From: Paraburkholderia sp. BL9I2N2
GTDB taxonomy: Bacteria; Pseudomonadota; Gammaproteobacteria; Burkholderiales; Burkholderiaceae
Assembly: GCF_004339745.1 (NCBI RefSeq)
Contig: NZ_SMGP01000001.1
Location: 1,116,001-1,180,000 of the forward strand
Reading direction: 5' to 3'
DNA length: 64,000 bases
Positions 13,331 to 24,407 of the stretch are shown here, piece after piece (the first letter of the stretch is position 1; every line of letters begins with the position of its first letter). Made by a program: the position numbers and the translations under genes. The notes under the pieces were generated by a model, which saw only the letters and a list, made by a program, of their open reading frames with translations, had not been told where the DNA came from and did no database searches.

Positions 13331-14113
13331 ATGACCTATACCAGCTCAACCGTGCGCGTGCCTGATGTCGCCGCGGTGCCGCGACATATCGCGATCATCA
13401 TGGACGGCAACGGCCGTTGGGCCACCCAGCGGCGCTTGCCGCGCGTGGCGGGCCATACGCGCGGCGTCGACGCAGTGCGCGCGGCCGTCGAGGCGTGCGC
13501 CCGACAGGGTGTCGAATATCTGACGCTGTTCGCTTTCAGCTCGGAAAATTGGCGTCGTCCGAACGACGAAGTGTCGTTCCTGATGCGCCTGTTCGTGACC
13601 GCGCTGGAGCGCGAGATCGGCAAGCTGCACGCGAACGGCATCCGGTTGCGCGTGGTGGGCGATCTGTCCCGCTTCGATACGCGCATCCGCGACCTGATCA
13701 GGCGCGCGGAAACCAAGACCGCGCGCAATACCCGTCTCACGCTCACGATCGCCGCGAATTACGGCGGCCGCTGGGACATCATGCAGGCCACCCGCAAGCT
13801 CGCCGAACAGTCGGCGCTGGCGGGCAAGGCGGTCGAGGTGACCGAGGAATCGTTCGCCGAGCACCTGTCCATGGCTTATGCGCCGGAGCCGGATCTCTTC
13901 ATCCGCACCGGCGGCGAGCGCCGTGTCAGCAACTTCCTGCTGTGGCAGCTCGCCTACACCGAGTTCTACTTCACCGACACGTTCTGGCCGGATTTCGACG
14001 CCGACGCGCTCGGCCATGCCATCGCTTCGTACGCGGAGCGCGAACGCCGCTTCGGCCGCACCAGTGCTCAACTCGAGCCGCAATCGCAAAACGTCGATTC
14101 GCTTCCATGCTAA
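13331..14113 (+). CDS. uppS: Undecaprenyl diphosphate synthase (di-trans,poly-cis)
   Basis: Condenses isopentenyl diphosphate units onto farnesyl diphosphate to make the C55 lipid carrier for peptidoglycan and O-antigen. The IMDGNGRWA motif places the catalytic aspartate at D25, and [12 protein letters not shown] plus the C-terminal [22 protein letters not shown] and [13 protein letters not shown] stretches are family signatures. The 260-residue gene overlaps cdsA by 7 bases and begins the cell-envelope part of the operon. Confidence 0.97.
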   Translation: MTYTSSTVRVPDVAAVPRHIAIIMDGNGRWATQRRLPRVAGHTRGVDAVRAAVEACARQGVEYLTLFAFSSENWRRPNDEVSFLMRLFVTALEREIGKLHANGIRLRVVGDLSRFDTRIRDLIRRAETKTARNTRLTLTIAANYGGRWDIMQATRKLAEQSALAGKAVEVTEESFAEHLSMAYAPEPDLFIRTGGERRVSNFLLWQLAYTEFYFTDTFWPDFDADALGHAIASYAERERRFGRTSAQLEPQSQNVDSLPC

Positions 14114-14928
14114 AAACCCGTGTCATCACGGCGATCATCCTGCTGGCGGTGTTCCTGCCGGTCACGTTGTTCGCGCCGGTGGGCGCATTCGGCGCGTTGA
14201 TCGCCTTTGTCGTCGTGTTCGCCGCATGGGAGTGGGCGCGCCTGCTCAAGCTGGGCGGCGCGGGCCCGGTCATTTACGCGCTGGTGGCCGCGGTGGCGCT
14301 GGTCGCCAGCACGCGGCTCGGCGCCGGGATCGAAGAGGCGCGGCCGCTATTTCAGGCCGCTGCTATTTTCTGGGTGATCGCCGGTCCGTTCGTGCTGCTG
14401 CGCAAGCCCACGCTCGCGCAGGGCGCCTGGCGTCCCTTTCTGTTTCTTGCCGGCATTGTGGTATTCGTCGCGTGCTGGCATGCTCTCGTCGCCGCGCGCA
14501 TGCAGGGCGTGCCGTTCGTGCTGTCGCTGCTGCTATTGGTATGGCTGGCCGATATCGGCGCATACTTCTCTGGAAAAGCGTTCGGAAAACACAAGCTGGC
14601 GCCTGCCATCAGTCCGGGCAAGACCTGGGAGGGCGCGATCGGCGGCTGGCTGGTGGTGATGATCGTCGCGGCGGCGGCGGTCTTTTTGCATGCGTTCGAG
14701 CCGACCCTGTATTCTGCGCTGCTGGCGCATTGGGGCGCCGTGCGCACGCTGCTCGCGCTGACCCTGCTGGTGGCATTCAGCGTGGTGGGCGACCTGTTCG
14801 AATCGATGATGAAACGCCAGGCCGGTGTGAAGGATTCAAGCGGCCTGTTGCCGGGGCACGGCGGCGTGCTCGACCGCATCGATGCCTTGTTGCCGGTGCT
14901 GCCGCTTGCCATGCTGCTGCTCGGCTAG
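14107..14928 (+). CDS. cdsA: Phosphatidate cytidylyltransferase
   Basis: Makes CDP-diacylglycerol from phosphatidic acid and CTP at the cytoplasmic membrane. The 273-residue protein is highly hydrophobic with about seven or eight membrane segments and carries the C-terminal CDP-DAG synthase signature ([28 protein letters not shown] written here in parts: [17 protein letters not shown]). The ATG lies inside the end of uppS, giving translational coupling, and dxr starts 11 bases after the stop. Confidence 0.95.
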   Translation: MLKTRVITAIILLAVFLPVTLFAPVGAFGALIAFVVVFAAWEWARLLKLGGAGPVIYALVAAVALVASTRLGAGIEEARPLFQAAAIFWVIAGPFVLLRKPTLAQGAWRPFLFLAGIVVFVACWHALVAARMQGVPFVLSLLLLVWLADIGAYFSGKAFGKHKLAPAISPGKTWEGAIGGWLVVMIVAAAAVFLHAFEPTLYSALLAHWGAVRTLLALTLLVAFSVVGDLFESMMKRQAGVKDSSGLLPGHGGVLDRIDALLPVLPLAMLLLG

Positions 14929-14938
14929 AGAAAGAGAT

Positions 14939-16144
14939 ATGCAAAAACGTCTGACATTGCTCGGTTCCACGGGCTCGATTGGAGACAGCACGCTCGACGT
15001 CGTCGCGCGTCATCCCGAGCGTTTTTCGGTTTATGCGCTCTCCGCGCATCGCAACGGCGACAAGCTCGTCGAGCAATGCCTGCGCTTTCAGCCCGAAGTC
15101 GCGGTGGTCGGCGACGCCGACACGGCCGCGAGCGTCGCGGCGAAACTGCGCGTAGCCGGTTGCAAGACCGAGGTCACGTACGGACCGCAGGCGCTCGTCG
15201 ACGTGTCGAAGAGCGACGGCTGCGACACGGTGGTGGCGGCAATCGTCGGCGCGGCCGGTCTTGCGCCGAGTCTTGCCGCCGCGCGCGCCGGCAAACGCAT
15301 CCTGCTCGCCAACAAGGAAGCGTTGGTCATGTCCGGCGCGATCTTCATGGACGCGGTGCGCGACAACGGCGCCGTGCTTCTGCCGGTCGACAGCGAACAC
15401 AACGCGATTTTCCAATGCCTGCCGCGCGAAGCCGCGCTGCACGGCGGCGTCTCCAAGATCATTCTGACCGCGTCGGGCGGCCCTTTCCGCACGCGCGAAC
15501 CGGCCACGCTCGTCGACGTCACGCCGGAAGAAGCCTGTAAGCATCCGAACTGGGTCATGGGCCGCAAGATTTCGGTCGACTCGGCCACCATGATGAACAA
15601 GGGCCTCGAAGTGATCGAGGCGCACTGGCTGTTCGGTTTGCCGGGCGAGCGCATCGAGGTGCTGATTCACCCGCAGAGCGTGATCCACTCAATGGTGTCG
15701 TACGCGGACGGCTCGGTGCTCGCGCAACTCGGCAATCCCGACATGCGCACGCCGATCGCACATGCGCTGGCGTTTCCGGATCGCGTCGATTCGGGCGTGG
15801 CGCAACTCGATCTGCTGCAGGTCGCGTCGCTCTCGTTCGAGAAGCCGGATTACACGCGCTTTCCGTGTCTTGCCCTTGCAGTGAAGGCACTGGCTGAGGG
15901 AGGCCTCGCGAGCGCGGCCCTGAACGCCGCGAACGAAATCGCGGTTGAAGCGTTCCTCGCGCGCCAGATCGGTTTCATGACGATTGCCCAGGTGGTCGAC
16001 GCGGTGCTCAACGCGTTGCCGAACCGCAGCGCGCACGCGCTCGAAGACGTGATCGAAGCGGATGCCGCCGCGCGTCGCGCCGCTGCCGAATTCATCGCGC
16101 GTCTGCCCGACGGCGCTCGTCGAACGGAACGCGCCGTCCAGTGA
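14939..16144 (+). CDS. dxr: 1-deoxy-D-xylulose 5-phosphate reductoisomerase
   Basis: Converts DXP to methylerythritol 4-phosphate, the committed step of the MEP isoprenoid pathway, with NADPH. The N-terminal nucleotide motif [17 protein letters not shown], the metal-binding [12 protein letters not shown] region and the flexible-loop segment [12 protein letters not shown] are clear. The 401-residue length is normal. It feeds isoprenoid precursor to UppS, encoded two genes upstream. The start is preceded by a purine-rich stretch (agaaagagat). Confidence 0.97.
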   Translation: MQKRLTLLGSTGSIGDSTLDVVARHPERFSVYALSAHRNGDKLVEQCLRFQPEVAVVGDADTAASVAAKLRVAGCKTEVTYGPQALVDVSKSDGCDTVVAAIVGAAGLAPSLAAARAGKRILLANKEALVMSGAIFMDAVRDNGAVLLPVDSEHNAIFQCLPREAALHGGVSKIILTASGGPFRTREPATLVDVTPEEACKHPNWVMGRKISVDSATMMNKGLEVIEAHWLFGLPGERIEVLIHPQSVIHSMVSYADGSVLAQLGNPDMRTPIAHALAFPDRVDSGVAQLDLLQVASLSFEKPDYTRFPCLALAVKALAEGGLASAALNAANEIAVEAFLARQIGFMTIAQVVDAVLNALPNRSAHALEDVIEADAAARRAAAEFIARLPDGARRTERAVQ

Positions 16145-16151
16145 GGCGCAC

Positions 16152-17537
16152 ATGAACCTGCTGATCGAACTGCTCGCCTTCGCGGTCGCGATTGGCGTAC
16201 TCGTGGTCGTCCACGAATACGGGCATTACAGCGTGGCGCGTCTGTGCGGCGTCAAGGTGCTGCGTTTTTCGATCGGCTTCGGCAAGCCGCTGTTCCAATG
16301 GGTGAGCCCGAAGACGGGCACCGAATGGACCATTGCCGCGCTGCCGCTCGGCGGCTATGTGAAGATGCTCGACGAGCGCGAGACCGGCACCGAGCCGATC
16401 CCCGTTGAAGCATTGCCGCATGCGTTCAACCGGCAGTCCGTGTGGCGCCGTTTTGCGATTGTCGCGGCCGGTCCGGTCGCGAACTTCCTGCTGGCCATCG
16501 TGCTGTTCGCGCTCGTCTTCGCCACCGGCGTGACGGAGCCGGCGGCGGTGGTCGCCGCGCCCTCGCCGAATACGCCCGCGGCCATTGCCGGTTTCGAGGG
16601 CGGCGAAACGATCGTGGCCGTGCGTGCCGAGAACGCCGGCGAGTCCGAGCCCGTGCGCTCCTGGTCGGACCTGCGCTGGAAGCTGCTGGGTGCGGCATTC
16701 GATCACAAGCGCGTCGTGCTGAGCGCGAAAGACGCGCACGGCACGTCGGATTTCCAGCTCGATCTGCGCGGCCTCGGCGAGAAAGACGTCGACGACGACT
16801 TCATGTCGCATCTCGGTTTCGAGCCGGGCGGTGGCAAGCTGACCGTCGCGGGTGTGCAACCGGGTAGCGCGGCGCAAAAGGCCGGGCTGGCTGCGGGTGA
16901 TCGTCTGCGTGCCGTCGACGGCATTCCGACCGACAACGCCACGGCCTTCATCGCTTATGTAAAATCGCACGCCGGCAAAGCGGTGACGCTGCAGGTCGAG
17001 CGTGGCGGCAAGGCGGCGGGCAAGCTCGAAGACGTGAGCATCGTGCCGCAGGCACAGCGTGATGAAACGACAGGTCAGCAGATCGGCCGCATTGGCGCGG
17101 AACTGGCCACGCAAGTGCCGTCGATCGATGTGCATTACGGTCCGATTGAAAGCTTGCAGTTGGGTGCGCACCGCACGTGGGATCTCGCGGTGTACTCGGT
17201 GCGCATGTTCGGCAGGATGGTGGTCGGCGAAGCGTCGCTGAAAAATCTTTCCGGTCCGGTGACGATCGCCGATTACGCAGGAAAGAGCGCACGTCTAGGT
17301 CCTTCTGCATTCCTGTCGTTCCTGGCCCTTGTCAGTATTAGCCTTGGTGTACTGAACCTGTTACCAATTCCGGTATTGGACGGGGGTCATCTGTTATATT
17401 ATTTGGTTGAAGCTGTGACCGGTAAAGTTGTCTCCGATCGCTGGCAACTCGTTTTTCAGAGGGCGGGTCTCGCCTGCATCGTCGCATTGTCGGCGATCGC
17501 GCTGTTCAACGATCTGGCTCGTTTAATCCATTTTTAA
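16152..17537 (+). CDS. rseP: RIP-type site-2 zinc metalloprotease RseP
   Basis: Intramembrane protease that in the family cleaves the anti-sigma factor RseA in the envelope stress response. The 461-residue protein has the zinc motif HEYGH at residues 21-25 in the first membrane helix, PDZ-like segments in the periplasmic middle (GVQPGSAAQKAGLAAGDRL), and the C-terminal LDG motif (IPVLDGGHLLYYLVE). It lies directly before bamA, linking it to outer-membrane assembly. Confidence 0.95.
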   Translation: MNLLIELLAFAVAIGVLVVVHEYGHYSVARLCGVKVLRFSIGFGKPLFQWVSPKTGTEWTIAALPLGGYVKMLDERETGTEPIPVEALPHAFNRQSVWRRFAIVAAGPVANFLLAIVLFALVFATGVTEPAAVVAAPSPNTPAAIAGFEGGETIVAVRAENAGESEPVRSWSDLRWKLLGAAFDHKRVVLSAKDAHGTSDFQLDLRGLGEKDVDDDFMSHLGFEPGGGKLTVAGVQPGSAAQKAGLAAGDRLRAVDGIPTDNATAFIAYVKSHAGKAVTLQVERGGKAAGKLEDVSIVPQAQRDETTGQQIGRIGAELATQVPSIDVHYGPIESLQLGAHRTWDLAVYSVRMFGRMVVGEASLKNLSGPVTIADYAGKSARLGPSAFLSFLALVSISLGVLNLLPIPVLDGGHLLYYLVEAVTGKVVSDRWQLVFQRAGLACIVALSAIALFNDLARLIHF

Positions 17538-17604
17538 AGTGTTCGGCGGCGTTCACGATGGCGACCGCCCGACCTGATGCAGCTATACACACTGGGGAAG
17601 CACG

Positions 17605-19908
17605 TTGTTTAAACCTCATCGCTTTGTTCCAAAGACGGTTATAGCCGCGGCATTCGCCGCGCATGGGCTGGTTGCTCACGCAACGACGCCCTTCGTGGTG
17701 CAAGACATCCGGATCGAGGGATTGCAACGCGTCGAACCTGGTACCGTGTTCGCCTATCTGCCCATCAAGCAAGGCGACACCTTCAGCGACGACAAGGCAT
17801 CGGAAGCCATTCGCGCTCTGTATGCCACGGGCTTCTTCAACGACGTCAAGATCGCGACCGAAGGCAACGTCGTCATCGTGCAGGTGCTGGAACGTCCGGC
17901 CATCGGCACGATCGACTTCGCCGGCATTCATGAGTTCGACAAGGAAAACCTGACCAAGGCGCTGCGCGCCGTGGGTTTGTCGCAAGGCCGTTACTACGAC
18001 AAGGCGCTGGTCGACAAGGCCGAGCAGGAACTGAAGCGTCAGTATCTGACGCGCGGCTACTACGCCGCTGAAGTCACCACCACGATCACGCCGATCGACC
18101 GCAATCGCGTGTCGGTGCTGTTCTCGGTGGCCGAAGGTCCGAGCGCGAAGATCCGCCAGATCAACTTCATCGGCAACAAGGCGTTCAGCACGGGCACGCT
18201 GCGCGACGAAATGCAGTTGTCCACGCCGAACTGGTTCTCGTGGTACACGAAGAATGACCTGTACGCGAAAGACAAGCTTACCGGCGACCTCGAAAACGTC
18301 CGCTCGTATTACCTGAATCGCGGCTACCTCGAGTTCAACATCGACTCGACGCAGGTGTCGATCTCGCCGGACAAGAAGGACATGTATCTGACGGTCACGC
18401 TGCACGAAGGCGAGCCGTACACGATTTCGAATATCAAGCTGGCGGGCAATCTGCTCGACCGTGAGCCGGAGCTGGCCAAGCTCATCAAGATCAAACCGGG
18501 TGACCGTTTCTCGGCTGAAAAGCTGCAAGCCACCACCAAGGCTATCGTCGACAAGCTCGGCGAATACGGCTATGCGTTCGCCACCGTCAATGCGCAGCCG
18601 CAGATCGATCAGGCCAACCACAAGGTCGACCTGACGCTGCAAGTAGATCCGAGCCGCCGCGTCTACGTGCGCCGCATCAACGTGGTCGGCAACACGCGTA
18701 CGCGTGACGAAGTGGTGCGCCGCGAAATGCGCCAGCTCGAAAGCTCGTGGTTCGATTCGAACCGCCTCGCGCTGTCGAAAGACCGGATCAACCGTCTCGG
18801 CTACTTCACGGATGTGGACGTGACCACGGTGCCGGTCGAAGGCACGCCGGACCAGGTCGACGTCGACGTCAAGGTGGCCGAAAAGCCGACCGGCGCGATT
18901 ACGCTGGGCGCGGGCTTCTCGTCGACCGACAAGGTGGTGCTCTCGGCAGGCGTGTCGCAGGACAACGTGTTCGGTTCGGGTACGAGCCTCGCGGTGAACG
19001 TGAATACCGCCAAGACGTACCGTACCTTGACGGTCACGCAGGTCGACCCGTACTTCACGGTCGACGGCATCAAGCGCATTACCGACGTCTACTACCGCAC
19101 GTATCAGCCGTTGTACTACTCGACGGATTCGAGCTTCAAGATCGTCACGGTCGGTGGCGACCTGAAGTTCGGTATTCCGTTCTCCGAAGTCGACACGGTG
19201 TACTTCGGTGCCGGCCTCGAGCAGAACCAGCTGGATGTCGACGCGAACACGCCGCAGAGTTACATCGACTACGTGAACGAGTTCGGCCGTGTGTCGAACA
19301 ACGTGCCGATCACGGTGGGCTGGTCGCGCGACGCGCGTGACAGCGCGCTGGTGCCGAGCCGCGGTTACTTCACGCAGGCGAACGCCGAATACGGCACGCC
19401 GATCGGCGGCACGCAGTACTACAAGGCCGACATCAACGCGCAGTACTATTATTCGTTTGCGCGCGGCTTCGTGCTGGGCTTCAACTTCCAGGGCGGTTAC
19501 GGTAACGGCCTCGGCGGCAAGCCTTATCCGATTTTCAAGAACTACTATGCGGGTGGTATCGGTTCGGTACGGGGCTACGAGCCGAGCTCGCTGGGTCCGC
19601 GCGACGCCAAGACGAACGACCCGATCGGCGGCTCGAAGCTGCTGGTGGGTAACATCGAGTTGACGTTCCCGTTGCCGGGCACGGGCTACGACCGCACGCT
19701 GCGTGTCTTCACGTTCCTCGACGCCGGTAACGTCTGGGGTACGGAAGGCAACAGTATCGGCGCCAACGGCCTGCGTTACGGCTACGGTGTCGGTCTCGCG
19801 TGGATCTCGCCGATCGGCCCGCTCAAGCTCAGCTTGGGTTTCCCGCTGGTCAAGCATGAAGGTGACCAGTATCAGAAATTCCAGTTCCAGATCGGGACGG
19901 CATTCTGA
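17605..19908 (+). CDS. bamA: Outer membrane protein assembly factor BamA
   Basis: Central Omp85 component of the BAM complex, which folds and inserts beta-barrel proteins into the outer membrane. An N-terminal signal peptide (cleavage near AHA-TTPF) is followed by five POTRA domains to about residue 420 and a 16-strand barrel, ending in an aromatic residue (GTAF) as expected. The barrel lid-lock segment GGIGSVRGYEPSSLGPRD contains the conserved RGY motif. The start codon is TTG at 17605 with GGGGAAG just upstream; no in-frame ATG gives a signal peptide. skp follows closely. Confidence 0.96.
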   Translation: MFKPHRFVPKTVIAAAFAAHGLVAHATTPFVVQDIRIEGLQRVEPGTVFAYLPIKQGDTFSDDKASEAIRALYATGFFNDVKIATEGNVVIVQVLERPAIGTIDFAGIHEFDKENLTKALRAVGLSQGRYYDKALVDKAEQELKRQYLTRGYYAAEVTTTITPIDRNRVSVLFSVAEGPSAKIRQINFIGNKAFSTGTLRDEMQLSTPNWFSWYTKNDLYAKDKLTGDLENVRSYYLNRGYLEFNIDSTQVSISPDKKDMYLTVTLHEGEPYTISNIKLAGNLLDREPELAKLIKIKPGDRFSAEKLQATTKAIVDKLGEYGYAFATVNAQPQIDQANHKVDLTLQVDPSRRVYVRRINVVGNTRTRDEVVRREMRQLESSWFDSNRLALSKDRINRLGYFTDVDVTTVPVEGTPDQVDVDVKVAEKPTGAITLGAGFSSTDKVVLSAGVSQDNVFGSGTSLAVNVNTAKTYRTLTVTQVDPYFTVDGIKRITDVYYRTYQPLYYSTDSSFKIVTVGGDLKFGIPFSEVDTVYFGAGLEQNQLDVDANTPQSYIDYVNEFGRVSNNVPITVGWSRDARDSALVPSRGYFTQANAEYGTPIGGTQYYKADINAQYYYSFARGFVLGFNFQGGYGNGLGGKPYPIFKNYYAGGIGSVRGYEPSSLGPRDAKTNDPIGGSKLLVGNIELTFPLPGTGYDRTLRVFTFLDAGNVWGTEGNSIGANGLRYGYGVGLAWISPIGPLKLSLGFPLVKHEGDQYQKFQFQIGTAF

Positions 19909-19963
19909 TCCGGCGGCGGACGGTTCCCGGCGGCCGGCCCGGCCAAACTACAGTATCGAGAGG

Positions 19964-20491
19964 ATGACTTTGCTAACCGGTATGTTTTCGAAACGTGTGG
20001 CGTGCGCGCTGGCGCTGGCAATGACCTTGGGTGTCGGGGTTGCCCATGGGCAGGAGGCCAGGATCGCGGCGGTGAATTCCGACCGTATCCTGCGCGAATC
20101 CGCTGCCGCGAAGGCTGCGCAGGTCAAGCTCGAGGCCGAGTTCGCCAAGCGTGACAAGGACCTTGCCGACATGGCGCAGAAGCTGAAGTCGATGTCCGAT
20201 TCCCTCGACAAGAACGGCGCGTCCATGTCGCCGGCCGATCGCGCGCAGAAGCAGCGTGATCTGTCGCAGCTGGACACGGACTTCCAGCGCAAGCAACGCG
20301 AGTTTCGTGAAGATCTGAACCAGCGCCGCAACGAAGAGCTGGCGGCGGTGCTCGACCGCGCCAACAAGGTGATCAAGCAGATCGCCGAGGCGCAGCACTA
20401 TGACCTGATCGTTCAGGAAGCGGTGTACGTGAGCCCGCGCATCGACATCACCGATCAGGTGCTCAAGGCGCTGGCGGCGTCGGGTAACTGA
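19964..20491 (+). CDS. skp: Periplasmic chaperone Skp / OmpH
   Basis: Chaperone that carries unfolded outer-membrane proteins through the periplasm to BAM. The protein has an N-terminal signal peptide (cleavage near AHG-QEARI), a long alpha-helical coiled-coil middle (residues about 50-130, rich in K, E, Q and R) and the short beta C-terminal part ([19 protein letters not shown]). An ATG at 19964 or a second at 19982 could be used; the mature protein is the same. It lies between bamA and lpxD as in most proteobacteria. Confidence 0.93.
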   Translation: MTLLTGMFSKRVACALALAMTLGVGVAHGQEARIAAVNSDRILRESAAAKAAQVKLEAEFAKRDKDLADMAQKLKSMSDSLDKNGASMSPADRAQKQRDLSQLDTDFQRKQREFREDLNQRRNEELAAVLDRANKVIKQIAEAQHYDLIVQEAVYVSPRIDITDQVLKALAASGN

Positions 20492-20547
20492 ACGGGGCTG
20501 GCGGGCTGAGTGGTCCGGAGCAGGTAGACACAGGAGACAGGATAGGC

Positions 20548-21660
20548 ATGGCATTTACGCTCGAGGACATCGTCCAACGGTTCGGCGGTGAAGTAGTCGG
20601 AGACGGTTCGCAGTGCGTCGGCGGTCTCGCGCCGCTCGACCAGGCAGGCCCGGACCAGTTGGCGTTCCTCGCCAATCCGAAGTACCTGTCGCAGGTCGAA
20701 ACGACCCGTGCGGGCGCGGTGTTGATCAACGCCGACGACCTCGCCAAGCTCGCTTCCCGCGAGAATCGTAACTTCATCGTCACGCCGAATCCGTACGCTT
20801 ACTTCGCGCGCGTCGCACAAACCTTCATCGACCTCGCGGCACCCAAGGCGGCGCCCGGCGTGCATCCGAGCGCGACCATCGACCCGTCGGCACAGATCGC
20901 CGCAAGCGCGGTGATCGGCCCGCACGTCACGGTGGAAGCGGGCGCGGTGATCGGCGAAAACGTGCGGCTCGACGCCAATGTCGTGATCGGCCGTGGCACG
21001 CGCATCGGCGCGGGCTCGCATCTTTATCCCAATGTCGCGGTGTACCACGGTTGCAAGCTCGGCGAGCGCGTGATCGTGCATGCGGGCGCGGTGATCGGCT
21101 CGGACGGTTTCGGTTTCGCGCCGGATTTCGTCGGCGAGGGTGAGGCGCGTACCGGAAGCTGGGTGAAGATTCCGCAGGTCGGCGGCGTGTCGATCGCGGC
21201 AGATGTCGAAATCGGCGCGAACACCACCATCGACCGTGGCGCCATGGCCGACACGATCATCGAAGAGTGCGTGAAGATCGACAACCTCGTGCAGATCGGC
21301 CACAACTGCAAGGTCGGCGCCTATACGGTGATCGCCGGCTGCGCGGGCATCGCGGGCAGCACCACGATCGGGCGTCATTGCATGATCGGCGGCGCGGTCG
21401 GGATTGCCGGACACGTTACGCTGGCCGATTATGTGATCGTCACGGCAAAATCGGGCGTCTCGAAGTCGCTGCTCAAGCCTGGTATGTACACCAGTGCCTT
21501 CCCGGCCGTGAACCATGCAGACTGGAACAAGAGCGCGGCGTTGCTGCGCAATATCGACAAACTCCGCGATCGTATCAAGGCGCTTGAAAACGCCGCGGCG
21601 GAGAAGCAAGACAGCCCTGTGGCCAACGCGGCAAGCAAGGCCGCAGGCGACAAAGTCTGA
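20548..21660 (+). CDS. lpxD: UDP-3-O-(3-hydroxyacyl)glucosamine N-acyltransferase
   Basis: Third step of lipid A synthesis: adds the N-linked hydroxyacyl chain from ACP. The 370-residue protein has an N-terminal uridine-binding domain, then a left-handed beta helix of hexapeptide repeats ([20 protein letters not shown] onward) with the catalytic histidine in [10 protein letters not shown], and a C-terminal helix that normally recognises ACP. It follows skp by 56 bases. Confidence 0.96.
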   Translation: MAFTLEDIVQRFGGEVVGDGSQCVGGLAPLDQAGPDQLAFLANPKYLSQVETTRAGAVLINADDLAKLASRENRNFIVTPNPYAYFARVAQTFIDLAAPKAAPGVHPSATIDPSAQIAASAVIGPHVTVEAGAVIGENVRLDANVVIGRGTRIGAGSHLYPNVAVYHGCKLGERVIVHAGAVIGSDGFGFAPDFVGEGEARTGSWVKIPQVGGVSIAADVEIGANTTIDRGAMADTIIEECVKIDNLVQIGHNCKVGAYTVIAGCAGIAGSTTIGRHCMIGGAVGIAGHVTLADYVIVTAKSGVSKSLLKPGMYTSAFPAVNHADWNKSAALLRNIDKLRDRIKALENAAAEKQDSPVANAASKAAGDKV

Positions 21661-21869
21661 AAATCTTAAGGCAACTGGCTAGGCATTTCGCAGGGCAACC
21701 TGCCGGCTCCGCGTAAAATGGCGGGCAAGCATCAGGAAGCAAAGTCGGTTGCCGTGACCGGGTGGCGCGGCCGCCAGGTCACGGCGAGCGCCGGCAGCAC
21801 GCGTTACCAACCCACCTGCACCAGCATCCGCAGTCATCACCGCGCAGTCAATGCGTGAGCAGAAACACC

Positions 21870-22334
21870 ATGAGCACCGAAAAAATCAATCTCGACATTC
21901 ATAAGATTCTCACGCTGCTGCCACATCGTTACCCGATCCTGCTGGTCGACCGGGTGCTCGAACTCGAGCCGCACAAGAGCATCAAAGCGTTGAAGAACGT
22001 GTCGATCAACGAACCGTATTTCCAGGGTCATTTCCCGACCCGTCCGGTGATGCCGGGCGTGTTGATTCTCGAAGCGCTCGCGCAAACGGCGGCGCTGCTG
22101 ACGTTTTCGGAAGAGCCGAGCGACCCGTCGAACACGCTGTATCTGTTCGTCGGCATCGACAACGCGCGCTTCAAGCGCGTGGTGGAACCGGGCGATCAGC
22201 TGATCCTGAACTGCACGTTCGAGCGTCACATGCGCGGTATCTGGAAGTTCAAGGCGCGCGCCGAAGTGGATGGCGCGGTCGCGGCGGAAGCCGACCTGAT
22301 GTGCGCGGTGCGGCACACGGACAAGGACGCTTAA
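21870..22334 (+). CDS. fabZ: (3R)-hydroxyacyl-ACP dehydratase FabZ
   Basis: Dehydrates 3-hydroxyacyl-ACP in fatty acid elongation and competes with LpxA/LpxD for the same hydroxyacyl-ACP, which explains its place between them. The hot-dog-fold signature [19 protein letters not shown] supplies the catalytic histidine and glutamate. The 154-residue frame starting at the ATG at 21870 begins [14 protein letters not shown], the normal N-terminus; the open frame extends upstream without another plausible start. Confidence 0.97.
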   Translation: MSTEKINLDIHKILTLLPHRYPILLVDRVLELEPHKSIKALKNVSINEPYFQGHFPTRPVMPGVLILEALAQTAALLTFSEEPSDPSNTLYLFVGIDNARFKRVVEPGDQLILNCTFERHMRGIWKFKARAEVDGAVAAEADLMCAVRHTDKDA

Positions 22335-22443
22335 CGCGCTTAGCGCTTAAACCAGCGTCCGGGCGGTCGGCGGCGTCATGCGCGCGCCGCCCGCCCGCCA
22401 GATGCCCATCCAGACAACGCAACAGAATCAGAAGCGAGGACGC

Positions 22444-23232
22444 ATGAGCAGGATTCATCCCACTGCGATCGTCGAACCGGGCGCACAACTCGACGAATCC
22501 GTCGAAGTCGGACCGTATGCCGTGATCGGCGCACATGTGACGATCGGCGCGCGGACCACGGTCGGTTCGCACAGCGTGATCGAAGGTCACACCACACTCG
22601 GCGAAGACAACCGGATCGGCCACTATGCATCGGTTGGCGGCCGTCCGCAGGACATGAAGTACAAGGACGAGCCGACCCGGCTCGTGATCGGCAACCGCAA
22701 CACGATCCGCGAGTTCACCACGATCCACACCGGCACGGTGCAGGACGCGGGCGTCACCACGCTCGGCGACGACAACTGGATCATGGCCTACGTGCACATC
22801 GGGCACGATTGCCACGTCGGCAACAACGTCATTCTGTCGAGCAACGCGCAGATGGCCGGCCACGTCACGATCGGCGACCACGCGATCATCGGCGGCATGT
22901 CGGGCGTGCATCAGTTCGTGCGCATCGGCGCGTATTCCATGCTGGGCGGCGCTTCGGCGCTGGTGCAGGACATTCCGCCGTTCGTGATCGCCGCGGGCAA
23001 CAAGGCCGAGCCGCACGGCATCAATGTGGAAGGGTTGCGCCGCCGCGGTTTCTCGCCGGACGCGATCTCGGCGCTACGCGCGGCGTATCGCGTGTTGTAC
23101 AAGAACGGCCTGTCGCTGGAAGAGGCGAAGGTGCAGTTGCGCGAACTCGCGTCCGCGGGCGGCGATGGCGATGCGCCAGTGCAAACGCTGCTCGCGTTCG
23201 TCGAAGCGTCGCAACGCGGCATCATCCGCTAA
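22444..23232 (+). CDS. lpxA: UDP-N-acetylglucosamine O-acyltransferase
   Basis: First step of lipid A synthesis: transfers a hydroxyacyl group from ACP to UDP-GlcNAc. The 262-residue protein begins [16 protein letters not shown], has the hexapeptide left-handed beta helix and the active-site histidine in [13 protein letters not shown], and ends in the helical C-terminal domain. The lpxB start follows after three bases. Confidence 0.97.
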   Translation: MSRIHPTAIVEPGAQLDESVEVGPYAVIGAHVTIGARTTVGSHSVIEGHTTLGEDNRIGHYASVGGRPQDMKYKDEPTRLVIGNRNTIREFTTIHTGTVQDAGVTTLGDDNWIMAYVHIGHDCHVGNNVILSSNAQMAGHVTIGDHAIIGGMSGVHQFVRIGAYSMLGGASALVQDIPPFVIAAGNKAEPHGINVEGLRRRGFSPDAISALRAAYRVLYKNGLSLEEAKVQLRELASAGGDGDAPVQTLLAFVEASQRGIIR

Positions 23233-23235
23233 CCG

Positions 23236-24405
23236 ATGGCATTGCAACCCAGTCCATTGCGCGTCGCGATGGTGGCCGGCGAGCCGTCCGGCGACCTGCT
23301 GGCGGCCTCGCTGCTCGACGGCCTCGCGAGCCGTCTGCCTGCCGGCACCCAGTACTACGGGATCGGCGGCCCGCGCATGATCGCCACGGGCTTCGACGCT
23401 CACTTCCCGATGGAAAAGCTGTCGGTGCGCGGCTATGTCGAGGCACTGAAGCACATTCCCGGCATCCTCGGCATTCGCAACGAACTGAAACGCCAGTTGC
23501 TGGCCGAGCCGCCGTCGGTGTTCGTCGGCGTGGATGCGCCCGATTTCAACTTCGGGCTCGAACATCCGTTGCGCGATGCGGGGATTCCAACCGTTCACTT
23601 CGTGTGCCCGTCCATCTGGGCGTGGCGCGGCGGCCGTATCAAGAAGATCGCCAAGGCGGTCGACCACATGCTGTGCGTGTTCCCGTTCGAAACGGCGCTG
23701 CTGGAGAAGGCGGGCGTCGCGGCATCGTACGTGGGCCATCCGCTCGCGGACGAAATTCCGCTCGTACCGGACACGCTCGGCGCGCGCCGGACGCTGGGTC
23801 TGGCGGAAGATGGTCCGATCATCGCCGTGCTGCCGGGCAGCCGGCGCTCCGAGATCGACCTGATCGGCCCGACGTTCTTCGCCGCGATGGAAATGATGCA
23901 GCACCAGGAGCCGAGTCTGCGCTTCGTGATGCCGGCGGCCACGCCGGCGTTGCGCGAGATGCTGCGGCCGCTGGTCGATTCGCACCCCGGCCTCGCGCTG
24001 ACGATCACCGACGGCCAGGCGCAGCTCGCCATGACCGCGGCCGACGCGATCCTCGTGAAGAGCGGTACCGTGACGCTCGAAGCGGCGCTGCTGAAAAAGC
24101 CGATGGTGATCTCGTACAAGGTGCCCTGGCTGACCGGCCAGATCATGCGCCGCCAGGGCTATCTGCCGTACGTCGGCCTGCCGAATATCCTGGCGGGGCG
24201 CTTCGTGGTGCCGGAGATCCTGCAGCATTTCGCCACGCCGCAGGCGCTGGCCGAAGCCACGCTGAAACAGTTGCGCGACGAGACCAACCGGCGCACGCTG
24301 ACGGAAATCTTCACGGAGATGCATCACGTGCTGAAGCAGAATACCGCGCAGCGCGCGGCGGAAGTCGTGGCGAGCGTCATCGAAAAGCGGAAGGCGCGGC
24401 CGTGA
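23236..24405 (+). CDS. lpxB: Lipid-A-disaccharide synthase
   Basis: Glycosyltransferase (GT19) that joins UDP-diacyl-GlcN and lipid X into the lipid A disaccharide at the membrane. The 389-residue sequence shows the N-terminal [16 protein letters not shown] motif, the conserved [18 protein letters not shown] stretch and the sugar-nucleotide segment [19 protein letters not shown]. It is tightly packed between lpxA and rnhB and probably cotranscribed with both. Confidence 0.97.
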   Translation: MALQPSPLRVAMVAGEPSGDLLAASLLDGLASRLPAGTQYYGIGGPRMIATGFDAHFPMEKLSVRGYVEALKHIPGILGIRNELKRQLLAEPPSVFVGVDAPDFNFGLEHPLRDAGIPTVHFVCPSIWAWRGGRIKKIAKAVDHMLCVFPFETALLEKAGVAASYVGHPLADEIPLVPDTLGARRTLGLAEDGPIIAVLPGSRRSEIDLIGPTFFAAMEMMQHQEPSLRFVMPAATPALREMLRPLVDSHPGLALTITDGQAQLAMTAADAILVKSGTVTLEAALLKKPMVISYKVPWLTGQIMRRQGYLPYVGLPNILAGRFVVPEILQHFATPQALAEATLKQLRDETNRRTLTEIFTEMHHVLKQNTAQRAAEVVASVIEKRKARP

Positions 24406-24407
24406 CC

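Noticed and set aside
22809..24407. Open frame running from inside lpxA through lpxB into rnhB
   Set aside because: Only the part from 24408 (RNase HII) is real; the upstream part is out of frame with lpxA and lpxB, which are intact.
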